A DNA stretch of 64,000 nucleotides from Nostoc sp. CHAB 5834 (GTDB lineage: Bacteria > Cyanobacteriota > Cyanobacteriia > Cyanobacteriales > Nostocaceae): contig JAIVFU010000001.1 in NCBI GenBank assembly GCA_020829485.1, forward strand, positions 124,001-188,000, written 5' to 3'. Each line of letters starts with the position of its first letter. Positions within the stretch are counted from its first letter, which is position 1. The position numbers and the translations under genes were made by a program. The notes under the pieces are model-generated. The model saw only the letters and a program-made list of their open reading frames with translations, was not told the DNA's origin and searched no databases. Positions 8,516 through 17,500 of the stretch are shown here, in pieces.

Positions 8516-9748
8516 CTACAAATTTGCTTTTGAGATTTTTTCAATTTGCCCAGCAAAGTATGCTTCCTCATGTTTGAGTTGTTGCGCTATTTCTAATCCT
8601 TTTTGAAAAGCTGTTAATGCTTGAGGAAACTCTTTGCGTTCTAGATACAATTGCCCAATTTGGTCATAAGCTTGCATCAGCCCGTAAAAGTTGGCGGCTT
8701 GCGTCTCTGTCTCCACAAGAATTTGGCTAGCCTGCAAAGCCTCCTCTGTTTGTCCTTGAGAACGGTACAGCGCAATTAACTTCTGCAAAGCTTCGCCAGC
8801 CCGAACGTATTCTTTTAATTGCCAAGCAGTGGTATAAGCTTCTTGATAATTGTTAAAAGCTTCTAGCAGTAAGTTAGGATCTTTCTTCACTAGAGATTCG
8901 TAATTTGAAGCGATCGCTAGCTTTAATTCTGGTATTTCAGTAAGATTATTTTCACTAACGTAAATTTCTGCTAATTTATTAAGTACATTCAATGACTGCT
9001 GCGGTTGGTTTGTCTGGTCGTAAATTTCAGCCAGTTGTCGCAGATATGTTACCTCATTTACACGTTCCCCCTGAAAAGAAGTAGCTAAACTCAATAATTC
9101 CTCGTAGACTGGCGCGGCTTTGGGATAATCAAACCAACTCAAATGTAGTTCCCCAATTGTCTTGAGGGTTTCTACTACTGCTGTTGTATTTTTTTGCTGT
9201 CGCACCACTAGCAAAACTTGGTCGTAAGCTGCCGCAGCTAGTTTAGGCGATCGCACATTTTGATAAGCTTGACCTAGCGATCGCCACAATTCTAGATCAA
9301 TTTGGGCAGTTGTTTTCTGAGATTGTGCCTGCTTTTGAATTTCTTGCAATCGCTGCGTAATATATTTTACTTCTTGTCCATCATTTTGCTTCCAGGCGAT
9401 CGCCCCGACTCGTGATAGTGCTTGCACCTCTGCTAATGAACCTAAAAAGCGCCGCAAACGAAGTTCCCGGTTCCAAATTTCAAACGCCACCACCTGATCT
9501 CCTGCTTGCAGTTTCGCTGCTGCTTCTTGATTTAAGGCATCCAGCGCTGGCTTTAACTTTTGCTGTTCTTGGAGAGTTAACGGCTGTTTATCCTTGGGCA
9601 AACGTGGTAGCAGTGGATCGGGTGTGCTAATTTCTAGGGGATTAGGAGGAAATTTATCCGGCGCTTTGGGGTTTTTAGTCTGTGCCAGCGTCAAAGAACT
9701 GCTAAAGAGGATAGCGGCAGTAACAATCACAATTAAGCGCCTGAACAT
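8516..9748 (-). CDS. Exported TPR-repeat protein
   Basis: 410 residues. A signal peptide is visible (MFRRLIVIVTAAILFSSSLTLAQ), then a Pro-rich linker to about residue 50. The rest is alpha-helical with repeated TPR-like helix pairs (for example AAAAYDQVLLVVRQ, AAPVYEELLSLATSF, ALTAFQKGLEIAQQL near the C-terminus). TPR arrays mediate protein-protein contacts; the likely location is the periplasm. Partners are unknown. Upstream lies a coiled-coil gene in the same direction, with a 109-bp gap. Confidence 0.85.
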   Translation of the reverse strand: MFRRLIVIVTAAILFSSSLTLAQTKNPKAPDKFPPNPLEISTPDPLLPRLPKDKQPLTLQEQQKLKPALDALNQEAAAKLQAGDQVVAFEIWNRELRLRRFLGSLAEVQALSRVGAIAWKQNDGQEVKYITQRLQEIQKQAQSQKTTAQIDLELWRSLGQAYQNVRSPKLAAAAYDQVLLVVRQQKNTTAVVETLKTIGELHLSWFDYPKAAPVYEELLSLATSFQGERVNEVTYLRQLAEIYDQTNQPQQSLNVLNKLAEIYVSENNLTEIPELKLAIASNYESLVKKDPNLLLEAFNNYQEAYTTAWQLKEYVRAGEALQKLIALYRSQGQTEEALQASQILVETETQAANFYGLMQAYDQIGQLYLERKEFPQALTAFQKGLEIAQQLKHEEAYFAGQIEKISKANL

Positions 9749-9857
9749 GGGTACTCTACCTTGCCTTGAGTTAGTTGCATGAGTTAATTATCCCCATGCC
9801 CTATTATTTTTACGAAAGGAGGGGAGGCAGGGGGAGAATTCAAATATGAATTATGAA

Positions 9858-10331
9858 TTACAAATTACTTTGACTCTCTTTTTCTGCTCTGGCTCGTTCC
9901 TGTGTCAAGCTATCAATAGCATCACCCAAAGCAGTCGTAAGGCTATTGCGGGTTTGAGCGTGGTTATCCTGCTCAATTTTCAAAGCTTGCAAGAGGCGAT
10001 CGCGTTCTTTGATTACGGCAATGAGTTTAGCTTGCAATTCCTCCACAGATTTTAGTTGTTCTATTTCTTGTTGGATCGCTGTTACTGGTGTTCCAGCAGC
10101 CAGTGTCTCCATCTCAAGACAAGAGAGTTTATACAATTCTGCCTTGAGGGATGCGATCGCCTGTTGGGACAATTGGGCATCTGTGCGCCGTTGTTCTGCT
10201 TCTGTATTGTAAAGCTGACGCCATTTTTGGGCACTTTCCCAAGCCGTATCGCGATCGCTCTGAAGTCCCGCCATCTGCTCTTTGAGTGTCTGGATTTCTG
10301 TCAACCACTCTTGTGTTAAATCTTGATTCAT
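9858..10331 (-). CDS. Coiled-coil hypothetical protein
   Basis: 157 residues from the ATG at 10331 (MNQDLTQEWLTEIQTL). The longer reading from 10352 adds MTNDKLF, which is encoded by an ATTTGTC heptamer array and is unlikely to be native. Almost the whole protein is charged heptad-like helix (IQTLKEQMAGLQSDRD; ERDRLLQALKIEQDN), so a parallel coiled coil is likely. There is no signal peptide, membrane segment or catalytic motif. It precedes the TPR gene on the same strand and might share a transcript with it. Confidence 0.7.
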   Translation of the reverse strand: MNQDLTQEWLTEIQTLKEQMAGLQSDRDTAWESAQKWRQLYNTEAEQRRTDAQLSQQAIASLKAELYKLSCLEMETLAAGTPVTAIQQEIEQLKSVEELQAKLIAVIKERDRLLQALKIEQDNHAQTRNSLTTALGDAIDSLTQERARAEKESQSNL

Positions 10332-10336
10332 AAATA

Positions 10337-10408
10337 ATTTGTCATTTGTCATTTGTCATTTGTCATCAGTTTTCCCCTGCCCCCACTCCCCACTCCCCAC
10401 TCCCCACT
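10337..10408. repeat. Two adjacent STRR arrays
   Basis: Four tandem copies of ATTTGTC at 10337-10364, then about four copies of CCCCACT at 10381-10408. Such heptanucleotide arrays are typical of heterocystous cyanobacteria. Confidence 0.85.
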
Positions 10409-10504
10409 CCCTACTAAGTATTATTGCGGTAAAAAGATAAATGCGATCGCTACGCAAAATTTGGCAAAGTAGTTAATAAAGCCAACCACTTTTAACTATA
10501 AATC

Positions 10505-11410
10505 ATGCCAAAGCCTCGTTTTTTACGCTTCTTTCGCCATCTCAATTGGCGCACGCTCAAAAAAACTTTTGCTAGGACAATGGAAAGACGACTTTTTGGA
10601 CTCGCCTCAGAAATTGCCTTCAATGCTATGTTATCGCTGTTTCCGGCAATTCTTGCGATCGTTACAGCCATTGGCTTATTGGCAGAATCTTTACAAGCTA
10701 ACTTTAAAGAACTGGCGACACAACTAAGTCAAGTCCTACCAGAACAAGCCCTAGCTCTGATTCGTGATTTTGCCACTACAGAAATTACTAACTCCAAAAA
10801 CAGTGGTTTGTTTTCTCTAAGCTTTGTATTAGCCATTTGGACTGCTTCTGGGGCAGTGAGTACAGCTATGACTGCCTTCGACCAAATCCATCAAATTCCT
10901 TCAGAAAACATGCGTCCCTTTTGGAAAGCCAAGCTTGTTTCTTTAGGATTAACAGTCGGTACAATGTTGCTTTTAGTGTTGGCTTCTTTCTTAGTGTTTA
11001 CCAGCGATCTACTGTTGAAGATGGTAGTGCGTGGAAATGGTTCTTTGATCTTCTTGTTCCATCTTTGGCAGCTATTACGTTGGCCTTTAGCTTTAAGTAT
11101 TGTTGCTGTCGCCTTTAGCTTTATCTATCGCTATGGCCCAAGCCAGTGGAACCCAGGCACGCCAATGATGCCTGGAGCAATTTTAGCAGCTGTTTTCTGG
11201 GCGATATTGTCTGCTCTATTTCGGCTTTATGTGGCGAATTTTGGCAATTATAATAAAGTCTATGGTGCAGTAGGGGCTGTGATAGTTTTAATGCTTTGGC
11301 TGTCGATGAGTGCTGCGGTTCTGTTAATTGGCGATCAGTTAAACGTGACTGTCGGCGAAGATATGCGCCAAAAGCACAGTCAGAATCTCGTGAAAAATAT
11401 TAAATTGTAA
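10505..11410 (+). CDS. YihY/BrkB-family inner-membrane protein
   Basis: 301 residues. Six or so transmembrane segments follow a basic N-terminus. Family signatures are LASEIAFNAMLSLFPAILAI (about residues 35-55), WTASGAVSTAMTAFDQI (about 113-129) and the final pair of helices GAVGAVIVLMLWLSMSAAVL (about 258-277). The family was once called ribonuclease BN, wrongly; its function is still uncertain, with transport or envelope roles proposed. It heads a run of three co-directional genes (gaps 92 and 19 bp). Confidence 0.9.
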   Translation: MPKPRFLRFFRHLNWRTLKKTFARTMERRLFGLASEIAFNAMLSLFPAILAIVTAIGLLAESLQANFKELATQLSQVLPEQALALIRDFATTEITNSKNSGLFSLSFVLAIWTASGAVSTAMTAFDQIHQIPSENMRPFWKAKLVSLGLTVGTMLLLVLASFLVFTSDLLLKMVVRGNGSLIFLFHLWQLLRWPLALSIVAVAFSFIYRYGPSQWNPGTPMMPGAILAAVFWAILSALFRLYVANFGNYNKVYGAVGAVIVLMLWLSMSAAVLLIGDQLNVTVGEDMRQKHSQNLVKNIKL

Positions 11411-11502
11411 ATATCGTTATAAATCCCTGAGAAAATTTTTGCAAAAATTCAGTAGGGGAGTAAAATGTCTAACGATTCAAGACAAACTTAGCGATCGCCC
11501 CC

Positions 11503-12009
11503 ATGCCTGATTCTCCTTTTCGATTTTCGATGATTGAACCTGATGCCAAAGCACCCACCTTGAAGCGCCTGCGTCAGTTAAGTCGGCTGCTGGATAATGT
11601 TATTACCATTCCTGGTACGCAGATTGGTTTTGGTCTAGATCCAATTTTAGGATTAATACCTATTGGTGGTGATTTTTTGGGAATCATGTTTTCTAGTTAC
11701 ATCATCCTAGAAGCAGCGCGACTGGGTGTATCTAGAACTACTTTAGGCAAAATGGTTCTAAATGTGATCATTGATGGCTTAGTAGGCGCTGTCCCAGTTT
11801 TGGGAGACTTTTTTGATTTTACCTGGAGAGCTAATACTAATAATATCAAGCTGTTGGAAGATTACTTAAAGTTTCCTAGCCAGCAAAAAAGTGCCGACGG
11901 GTGGTTTATCTTTGGCGTTTTGGTGGGATTGTTGCTGATTGCCATTATTTTAGTCGCATTGCCCGTGATAGTAATTAGAATGCTATGGAACGCCTTAACT
12001 GGCGGTTAA
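11503..12009 (+). CDS. DUF4112 membrane protein
   Basis: 168 residues. The DUF4112 core is clear: LDNVITIPGTQIGFGLDPIL, GLIPIGGDFLG and DGLVGAVPVLGDFFDFTW, with membrane-embedded Gly/Pro-rich repeats. A further hydrophobic helix forms the C-terminus (about 132-160). Function is not known. It lies 92 bp after the BrkB-like gene and 19 bp before an alpha/beta hydrolase, which suggests a common transcript. Confidence 0.88.
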   Translation: MPDSPFRFSMIEPDAKAPTLKRLRQLSRLLDNVITIPGTQIGFGLDPILGLIPIGGDFLGIMFSSYIILEAARLGVSRTTLGKMVLNVIIDGLVGAVPVLGDFFDFTWRANTNNIKLLEDYLKFPSQQKSADGWFIFGVLVGLLLIAIILVALPVIVIRMLWNALTGG

Positions 12010-12028
12010 ATTATTTATTGATAACGGA

Positions 12029-12961
12029 ATGAAAGATTGGTGGCAAGCTACTTTTCCTAAAGGGCGACAAAATCTAATTATTACTGATGCTAAAGGGTAT
12101 CCTGTACAAATTGCTTATGGCGAAATAGGTAGAGGTAAACCGCTAATTTTATTACATGGCATGGGTAGTTGGAGCTATAATTGGCGTTATAGTATAGCAC
12201 CATTATCTAAATATTTCCGGGTAATTTGTTTTGATGCCAAAGGGTTTGGTTTTTCCGAAAAACCATTGTCTCGTAGAGAAGACAACGGTCATCAAGTTAT
12301 TGAGTTTCAAAGAATTATTCAGGCATTATGTGATGAACCCGCAGTGATTGTAGCTGAATCTCTGGGGGGATTAGTTGCCCTTGCCCTTGCTCAAGAAAAT
12401 CCGCACTTAGTCGGGCAGCTTGTAGTCGTAAACGTACCTATTTTTGCCGAACGTCTACCCCATTGGGCTATGTGGTTACTTGCCCAAACGCCCCTGGAAA
12501 TAATACAAACAATTGACTCTTTACGTCTGGCATATTTGTTTGCGCCTCTATTTAGAGAAATTATGGCCATAGAAAGACGTGGGGTATTATTTGATCCGTC
12601 AATTTTGACACAGGAAGATGTTTATTGGATAACTTACCCGTTTATTGAGCTACCTGGTACAGTTGCAAAAGTCGCCGAAGAGTTACAAATAGCAGCGCGA
12701 GAAATTGAGAATTGGCAAGAAAATAAGCCTAATATGCTCACCAAAATCCAAAATAAGCTGGGTGCAATTAAGTGTCCAACACTAATTTTATGGGGTGATC
12801 AAGATAGTTGGTTTCCTGTTAGTCATGGTGAAAAATTGCATCAGCATATCCCCAATTCTAAATTAAAAATTTTGTCGAACTGTTATCATGATGCCTCAAC
12901 TGGTGCTTCTGAAGTGTTGAATGCAGCGATTATTGAGTTTTTACGGAATACTGACCAATAA
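12029..12961 (+). CDS. Alpha/beta hydrolase
   Basis: 310 residues, full alpha/beta-hydrolase fold. The oxyanion motif is LLHGMGSWSYNW (about residues 42-53), the nucleophile Ser is in VAESLGGLVALALA (about 111), the acid is probably Asp in WGDQDSWFPV (about 257) and the His in CYHDAS (about 288). A lid region rich in aromatic residues lies between. Substrate cannot be deduced. It starts 19 bp after the DUF4112 stop codon, so it is probably the last gene of a three-gene unit. Confidence 0.9.
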   Translation: MKDWWQATFPKGRQNLIITDAKGYPVQIAYGEIGRGKPLILLHGMGSWSYNWRYSIAPLSKYFRVICFDAKGFGFSEKPLSRREDNGHQVIEFQRIIQALCDEPAVIVAESLGGLVALALAQENPHLVGQLVVVNVPIFAERLPHWAMWLLAQTPLEIIQTIDSLRLAYLFAPLFREIMAIERRGVLFDPSILTQEDVYWITYPFIELPGTVAKVAEELQIAAREIENWQENKPNMLTKIQNKLGAIKCPTLILWGDQDSWFPVSHGEKLHQHIPNSKLKILSNCYHDASTGASEVLNAAIIEFLRNTDQ

Positions 12962-13086
12962 TTCATAGTTCATAATTCATAATTACCGCTCCAGCATAAG
13001 CTAACGCTGCGTTCGCAAAGAAGCACCGCTTTTCGGTCAAAATATCCAACTCAATTCTGACTCCTGAATTCTGTTCGATAAAAAGA

Positions 13087-13250
13087 GAGTGGGAGGAAGC
13101 ATATCAGTCAGCTTTCAAACTCCCACTCAGCCATTTGCTGCTGAAGTGAACAGGAATGTATACAGACGTTGCCCTTATTTTAGGGTTAATGCGTACTTCA
13201 ACAACAACGCCCATAAGCATTTAATATTCCTGTTGCAGCAAATGCCAAAC
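13087..13250. other. Structured non-coding stretch with nested inverted repeats
   Basis: GAGTGGGAG (13087-13095) pairs with CTCCCACTC (13120-13128). CATTTGCTGC ... AACAGGAAT (13132-13156) pairs imperfectly with ATTCCTGTTGCAGCAAATG (13226-13244). It lies between convergent genes. It could be a decayed mobile element or a transcribed hairpin. A 68-codon ORF across it has no support. Confidence 0.4.
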
Positions 13251-13360
13251 CTGATTATTAATATTTATCTGCTGATGAAAATAATCTGCAAATAATTGGT
13301 AGAGATAGTTTTTTCTTATAAATCACTTAGTAGATAGTGTTTTACAGAAGGAATTTGCTT

Positions 13361-13465
13361 ATACCAATTCACTAAAATTATGAAACAGATGTAAACCATG
13401 AAAGGCTTGCTATATCTAAGTTATTTAATTGCGAATCGGCGAAAAAGCGAATTGCGAATTGGTAT
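13361..13465. repeat. MITE family F6, copy 1
   Basis: Termini ATACCAATTC and GAATTGGTAT. Internal ACAGATGTAAACCATGAAAG is shared, inverted, with the copy at 61667-61780. A 71-codon ORF (13378-13593) lies partly in it and is not supported. Confidence 0.75.
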
Positions 13466-13682
13466 TTATTATGTGGTATTCCCTGATAACAAAACCCTTG
13501 AAGTCGTTTATCTTTGTAAAATTTAACTTGGTTAATTAGAATCTGGTTGCCATTTTGGCAAGTTTTTAAATTTCCGAATTGCTCGCCTGCCAATATGAAA
13601 CGCGCCAGACTTGAAGAGTTTCGTCAAATAGTTGACAAATATTTAGGTAGAGCCATAGCTACTGCTATAAAAGCCACTGTCA

Positions 13683-15359
13683 TCAGTAACTTTTGTCGCT
13701 GTGTTTAGGTTGGCAAATTGGGATTTCAATCACAAACTTGCTACCCTCTCCTGGTGTGGAATTACACCACATTTTACCATGATGCTTTTGCGTGACAATC
13801 TGGTAGCTGATGGATAAGCCCAAGCCTGTACCTTTGCCGATGGGTTTTGTCGTGAAAAAGGGATCAAAAATGCGTGCTTGTAATGTTTTAGGTATTCCGG
13901 AACCATTGTCGGCGATCGCAATCTGTACCTGATTATCAGGAATCACTTGAGTTGAAATCCAAATTTTACCAGGCTGTATTTGTAGATTGGTTTTCGTCTG
14001 ATGTCGAGCAGATTCCTCCAAAGCATCGATCGCATTTGCTAGTAAGTTCATAAATGCCTGATTGAGTTGTCCAGCACAGCACTCAACTGAAGGCAATTGA
14101 CTGTAATTTTTAACCACTTCAATTGCAGGAGACTCTAGTTTTGCCTTGAGGCGATGTTGCAAAATGAGCAACGTATTTTCAATGCCCTCATGAAGGTCAA
14201 CAGCTTTAAATTCGGATTCATCCAGGCGGGAGAAGTTACGCAGAGATAAAACAATCTGCCTAATCCGCTCAGTACCAACTTTCATTGATTGCAGCAGCTT
14301 GAGCAGGTCTTCATTGAGAAAGTTGAGTTCCACCTCATCCAAAGTTGCTTGGAGCGTTTGAGGCGGATTGGGGTAGTGCGCCTGATACGCCTGAACCAAT
14401 TTCAGCAAGTCTTGAGTATACTTATCAATATAAGTAATATTGCCATGAATAAAAGTGACAGGATTGTTAATTTCATGGGCAACTCCAGCAACCAGTTGCC
14501 CCAAGCTCGACATCTTTTCAGTTTGGATTAGTTGAAGTTGAGTTTTGTGAAGCTGAGTTAAAGCTTGCTGAAGTTCTGTTGAATGCTGCTCTTTTTCAGT
14601 CAGCAGTGTTTTCACACGTTTAATCAGATCGTTGAATGCAGTCGCTAAAATGCCTGTTTCATCCTTGGTGATGACAGGTACTTGCAGGTCAAAGTTAGAC
14701 TCTTGGGTTACTTGCTGCGCTACTGCTGTCACTAATTGCAGTGGTTTAGCAATGCTGCTCGAAATTTGCCACCCTAGACTCAATGCCAAAATGATACAGC
14801 TTAAACTGGTGATACTGATCACAATCATTGTAGGTCTAGCTTGGGCAATTGCCTCGTCATACAGCGATGACCACTCTAGAATCACAGCACCATCGATCTG
14901 ATTTTGTTCATTCTTTAGCGGAGTGACAATGAGTTTAATCCCTTGGGGATAATCGACACTCTTTTCCAAAAAAGTTCTGAGATTACCATCCTGGATTGTT
15001 TGGTAAATTTCGTTGCCTTGGTCATGCTCAAAAATGCTGCCGACATTTTCAGGCACGGCATCCGCCAAAATTTGCTTCTGCCGATTGACTACCACGAGGT
15101 CGCGCTTTTGTAGACCATGCAGCAAATTTACGTAGTGTTGCAGTTCGTCTGAATGTTCAAGAGTAATAGATTTTTTATCGTAATAAGCATCGTGAGCGAT
15201 GGAAAGGGCAAGCACTTGAGCAACGTGTTCAGCTTCGGCAATCGCCAAATTTTCAGCAATTTTTTGGCTTTGGGTGATTGCAACCCCACCAACAAGACTT
15301 GTTAATAAGGAAACACTAACAAAACTTCCAACTAGTTTGTGAGAAATTTTCATTGCCAT
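13683..15359 (-). CDS. Membrane sensor histidine kinase
   Basis: 558 residues from the ATG at 15359 (MAMKISHKLVGSF; ATG 15353 is equally possible). An upstream ATG at 15401 adds residues unlike a signal-anchor. Order: TM1 (about 8-30), periplasmic sensor region of about 150 residues containing ILADAVPENVGSIFEHDQGN, TM2 (about 177-197), HAMP (about 196-250), coiled coil, HisKA with phospho-acceptor His about 295 in LGQLVAGVAHEINNP, and HATPase with DNGSGIPKTLQARIFDPFF and GTGLGLSISYQIV. No response regulator adjoins it, so it is an orphan kinase with unknown signal. Confidence 0.92.
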   Translation of the reverse strand: MAMKISHKLVGSFVSVSLLTSLVGGVAITQSQKIAENLAIAEAEHVAQVLALSIAHDAYYDKKSITLEHSDELQHYVNLLHGLQKRDLVVVNRQKQILADAVPENVGSIFEHDQGNEIYQTIQDGNLRTFLEKSVDYPQGIKLIVTPLKNEQNQIDGAVILEWSSLYDEAIAQARPTMIVISITSLSCIILALSLGWQISSSIAKPLQLVTAVAQQVTQESNFDLQVPVITKDETGILATAFNDLIKRVKTLLTEKEQHSTELQQALTQLHKTQLQLIQTEKMSSLGQLVAGVAHEINNPVTFIHGNITYIDKYTQDLLKLVQAYQAHYPNPPQTLQATLDEVELNFLNEDLLKLLQSMKVGTERIRQIVLSLRNFSRLDESEFKAVDLHEGIENTLLILQHRLKAKLESPAIEVVKNYSQLPSVECCAGQLNQAFMNLLANAIDALEESARHQTKTNLQIQPGKIWISTQVIPDNQVQIAIADNGSGIPKTLQARIFDPFFTTKPIGKGTGLGLSISYQIVTQKHHGKMWCNSTPGEGSKFVIEIPICQPKHSDKSY

Positions 15360-15595
15360 AGGCCAGCCATAACCGCATCTACATAAAGTTAGTCTTCCCA
15401 AATCTTAAGAATTTCTTGAAGCTAATGCTTTTTCTTTTTGCTTTTTACCAACTCAGCTTGCCTGAGTCATTTTGTGCTTTTTAGTCTAAAGTCCAGGTTT
15501 AAACCATTCTCACCCGAATTACGGGACAGAGTAGCACTACCCAATCAGGGTTTTATGAGATTTATTTAGTAGTTTTAGAATTTTTACACCCAGGT

Positions 15596-16304
15596 TTAAT
15601 TGCTTAGGATGCCAACCAAAATATTAATTAATTCAGTTAATTCTTTTGGAACTCGATATAATTTGAAGTCTTCAGTTATCTGTTTTTCTTGGCGTTTATA
15701 AGTAACAAATCGCCAATCCTCACCAGTAGTTACCGCTCCATAAAGAATTGGTGTATCTGAATTTATCCATTAGACATCTCCGAAAATGAATTGTTTTGAC
15801 GTTGCATTGCAACGTCAAGACAAGGGTTTCAGGTAACGCATAATTAATTTCTGGAGATATTTAGTGATCTAGTGCAATTAATTCTACGGCTAATTGTATA
15901 AAGCCCCTACTTAAGTCTGCTTGTTTAGCTTCAATCACTAACAACCCTTTACCTTTATCAATATAGTAATCTAAGTTACCTTTAAGTTGGTCGCTGACGT
16001 TAATAGGATACTCAATATTCAATTGGGTTTGGGCGATTTCACAAACTTCTAGTAGTATGGGTGCAATAATTGCTTGCTTACGTGCATCTTCACTCAGTAG
16101 CTTGACACATCGGAGATTCCGTTCAATGACTCGCTGCAATTCTAGGATTTGATTAAGGATAGATAGCGATCGCGGTAATTGTAACCGTTCACGTTCGTAG
16201 TCACAACCCAATTCTGCCAGAATATCCCCTGGAGAAAAAGGTAGTTCAAAATACTTACTAAATGTATAACTTTGACCTGGTTGAATAATTCGAGGTCGAT
16301 TCAT
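15596..16304 (-). pseudogene. Nuclease-like gene split by an F3 MITE
   Basis: The open part (15861-16304, 147 residues) ends at a TAA lying in the MITE. Removing 15770-15863 joins CAC (His) to TGG (Trp) and the same frame runs on for 57 codons to a TAA at 15596-15598, giving HWINSDTPILYGAVTTGEDW and then RFVTYKRQEK. The reconstructed protein is 204 residues. GNLDYYIDKGKGLLVIEAKQ contains a D...ExK arrangement typical of PD-(D/E)XK nucleases, so a restriction-fold role is plausible but not proven. The intact downstream frame suggests a recent insertion. A truncated product might still be made. Confidence 0.85.
15770..15863. mobile_element. MITE family F3, copy 2, inside a gene
   Basis: 94 bp. 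Left end TTAGACATCTCC, right end GGAGATATTTA, interior GACGTTGCATTGCAACGTC. Nearly identical to 4723-4817 and to the right part of 39542-39607. No target duplication is evident; excision of exactly these bases restores the host frame. Confidence 0.85.
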
Positions 16305-16442
16305 AAATTTTGACTATAACTTAAATAAATACAAATACCAGACCCAGACGAACAGTACAGAGATTGAGTTGACTGGGGATTCCTGAAAAACTACTCTTGG
16401 GCGATAGTATAACTGTAGATTCTTTCAATTCTCTCACCTACC

Positions 16443-17108
16443 ATGCCAAAACAGTCTATAGGTCTTGATACCCAAGTATATAATTACCTTTTATCCGTTT
16501 CGCTGCGAGAACCGGAGATTCTTTTGAAGTTGCGCCAAGAAACCGCCAGCCATCCCAGAAGTGGAATGCAGATTTCACCGGAACAAGGGCAGTTTATGAG
16601 ACTTTTGGTGCAGCTTATTGGAGCCAAGAAAACCTTAGAAGTTGGAGTATTTACTGGTTATAGCTCACTTTCTGTAGCTTTAGCGCTACCTGCTGATGGG
16701 AAGATAACCGCTGCTGATGTAAGTGAAGAATTTACTGCGATCGCCCGCAGATATTGGCAAGAAGCCGGGGTTGCCGATAAAATCGATCTGCGATTAGCAC
16801 CAGGTTTAGAAACTTTAGATCAGCTATTGGCAACTGGGCAAGCCGAGACATTTGATTTTGCTTTTATTGATGCTGATAAAGAAAATTATGATGGATATTA
16901 TGAGCGATCGCTGCAATTGGTGCGTCCAGGTGGATTAATTGCTATTGATAATGTTTTGTGGTCAGGACAAGTTGCTGATCCGCAAAATCAAGATGAAAGC
17001 ACCCAAGCTATCCGGGCGCTCAACAAAAAGTTACATCATGACGAACGAATAATGCTCTCTCTTGTCCCCATCGCCGATGGGCTTACTTTAGCCATCAAGC
17101 GACCTTAA
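16443..17108 (+). CDS. SAM-dependent O-methyltransferase, CCoAOMT family
   Basis: 221 residues, the standard length for cation-dependent class I O-methyltransferases. SAM-binding motif I is LEVGVFTGYSSLSVALAL (about 65-82), followed by the acidic loop ITAADVSEEF. The metal-binding motif is FDFAFIDADKENYDGYYE (about 139-156), and DNVLWSGQVADP (about 173-184) closes the site. These enzymes methylate catechol-type hydroxyls; the cyanobacterial member's natural substrate is unknown. Single gene; an F1 repeat follows 48 bp after the stop and may terminate transcription. Confidence 0.92.
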   Translation: MPKQSIGLDTQVYNYLLSVSLREPEILLKLRQETASHPRSGMQISPEQGQFMRLLVQLIGAKKTLEVGVFTGYSSLSVALALPADGKITAADVSEEFTAIARRYWQEAGVADKIDLRLAPGLETLDQLLATGQAETFDFAFIDADKENYDGYYERSLQLVRPGGLIAIDNVLWSGQVADPQNQDESTQAIRALNKKLHHDERIMLSLVPIADGLTLAIKRP

Positions 17109-17156
17109 TACAGTTGGATGGTAATCTTACTATTATAACTGTTTTCAATTTGATGC

Positions 17157-17262
17157 AATAAGTAGGACGGCGGAAATAATTTGCATGTTTGTAGTAAGGA
17201 CTTTAGTCCTAAAAGAAGGACTGAAGTCCTTACTACGAACTGGATTACAATAATTTTACATT
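17157..17262 (+). repeat. MITE family F1, truncated copy
   Basis: Left terminus AAGTAGGACGGCGGAAATAA, central hairpin GTAGTAAGGACTTTAGTCCT ... AGGACTGAAGTCCTTACTAC, then GGATTACAATAATTTTACAT. The other terminus is missing. Confidence 0.8.
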
Positions 17263-17369
17263 TTCCAGATGTATGACGAATCCCCAAAATTTTCTGGTAA
17301 ACTAAAAATTGTCTTGACCATCAATGCCATAAGCGAAAACCATTAGCTTTCAGGTATATGTTGCAAGAG

Positions 17370-17500
17370 AAAGATTTGGGTCTTGGGAACCAGGACTCCT
17401 GCCCTTGGAGGGAATGTAAGACCAAAAAAAGTACGGAGTAATTGATGGCTATTCCCGATGAATTGGGAAGCCCCGTCCGTCTTACGGCGGGGTAGTTCAC
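17370..17500 (+). mobile_element. Orphan IS200/IS605 right end, omegaRNA-like
   Basis: The segment GAATTGGGAAGCCCC followed by a hairpin (CCCCG-t-CCGT / ACGG-CGGGG) and GGTAGTTCAC at 17491-17500 has the form of the right end of cyanobacterial IS200/IS605 elements, which in complete copies is the 3' part of the TnpB guide (omega) RNA. Upstream hairpins (AGGACTCCTGCCCTTGGAGG region, 17392-17412) fit the scaffold. No tnpA or tnpB is present. The last base touches the stop codon of the next gene. Identification is by motif memory only. Confidence 0.6.
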
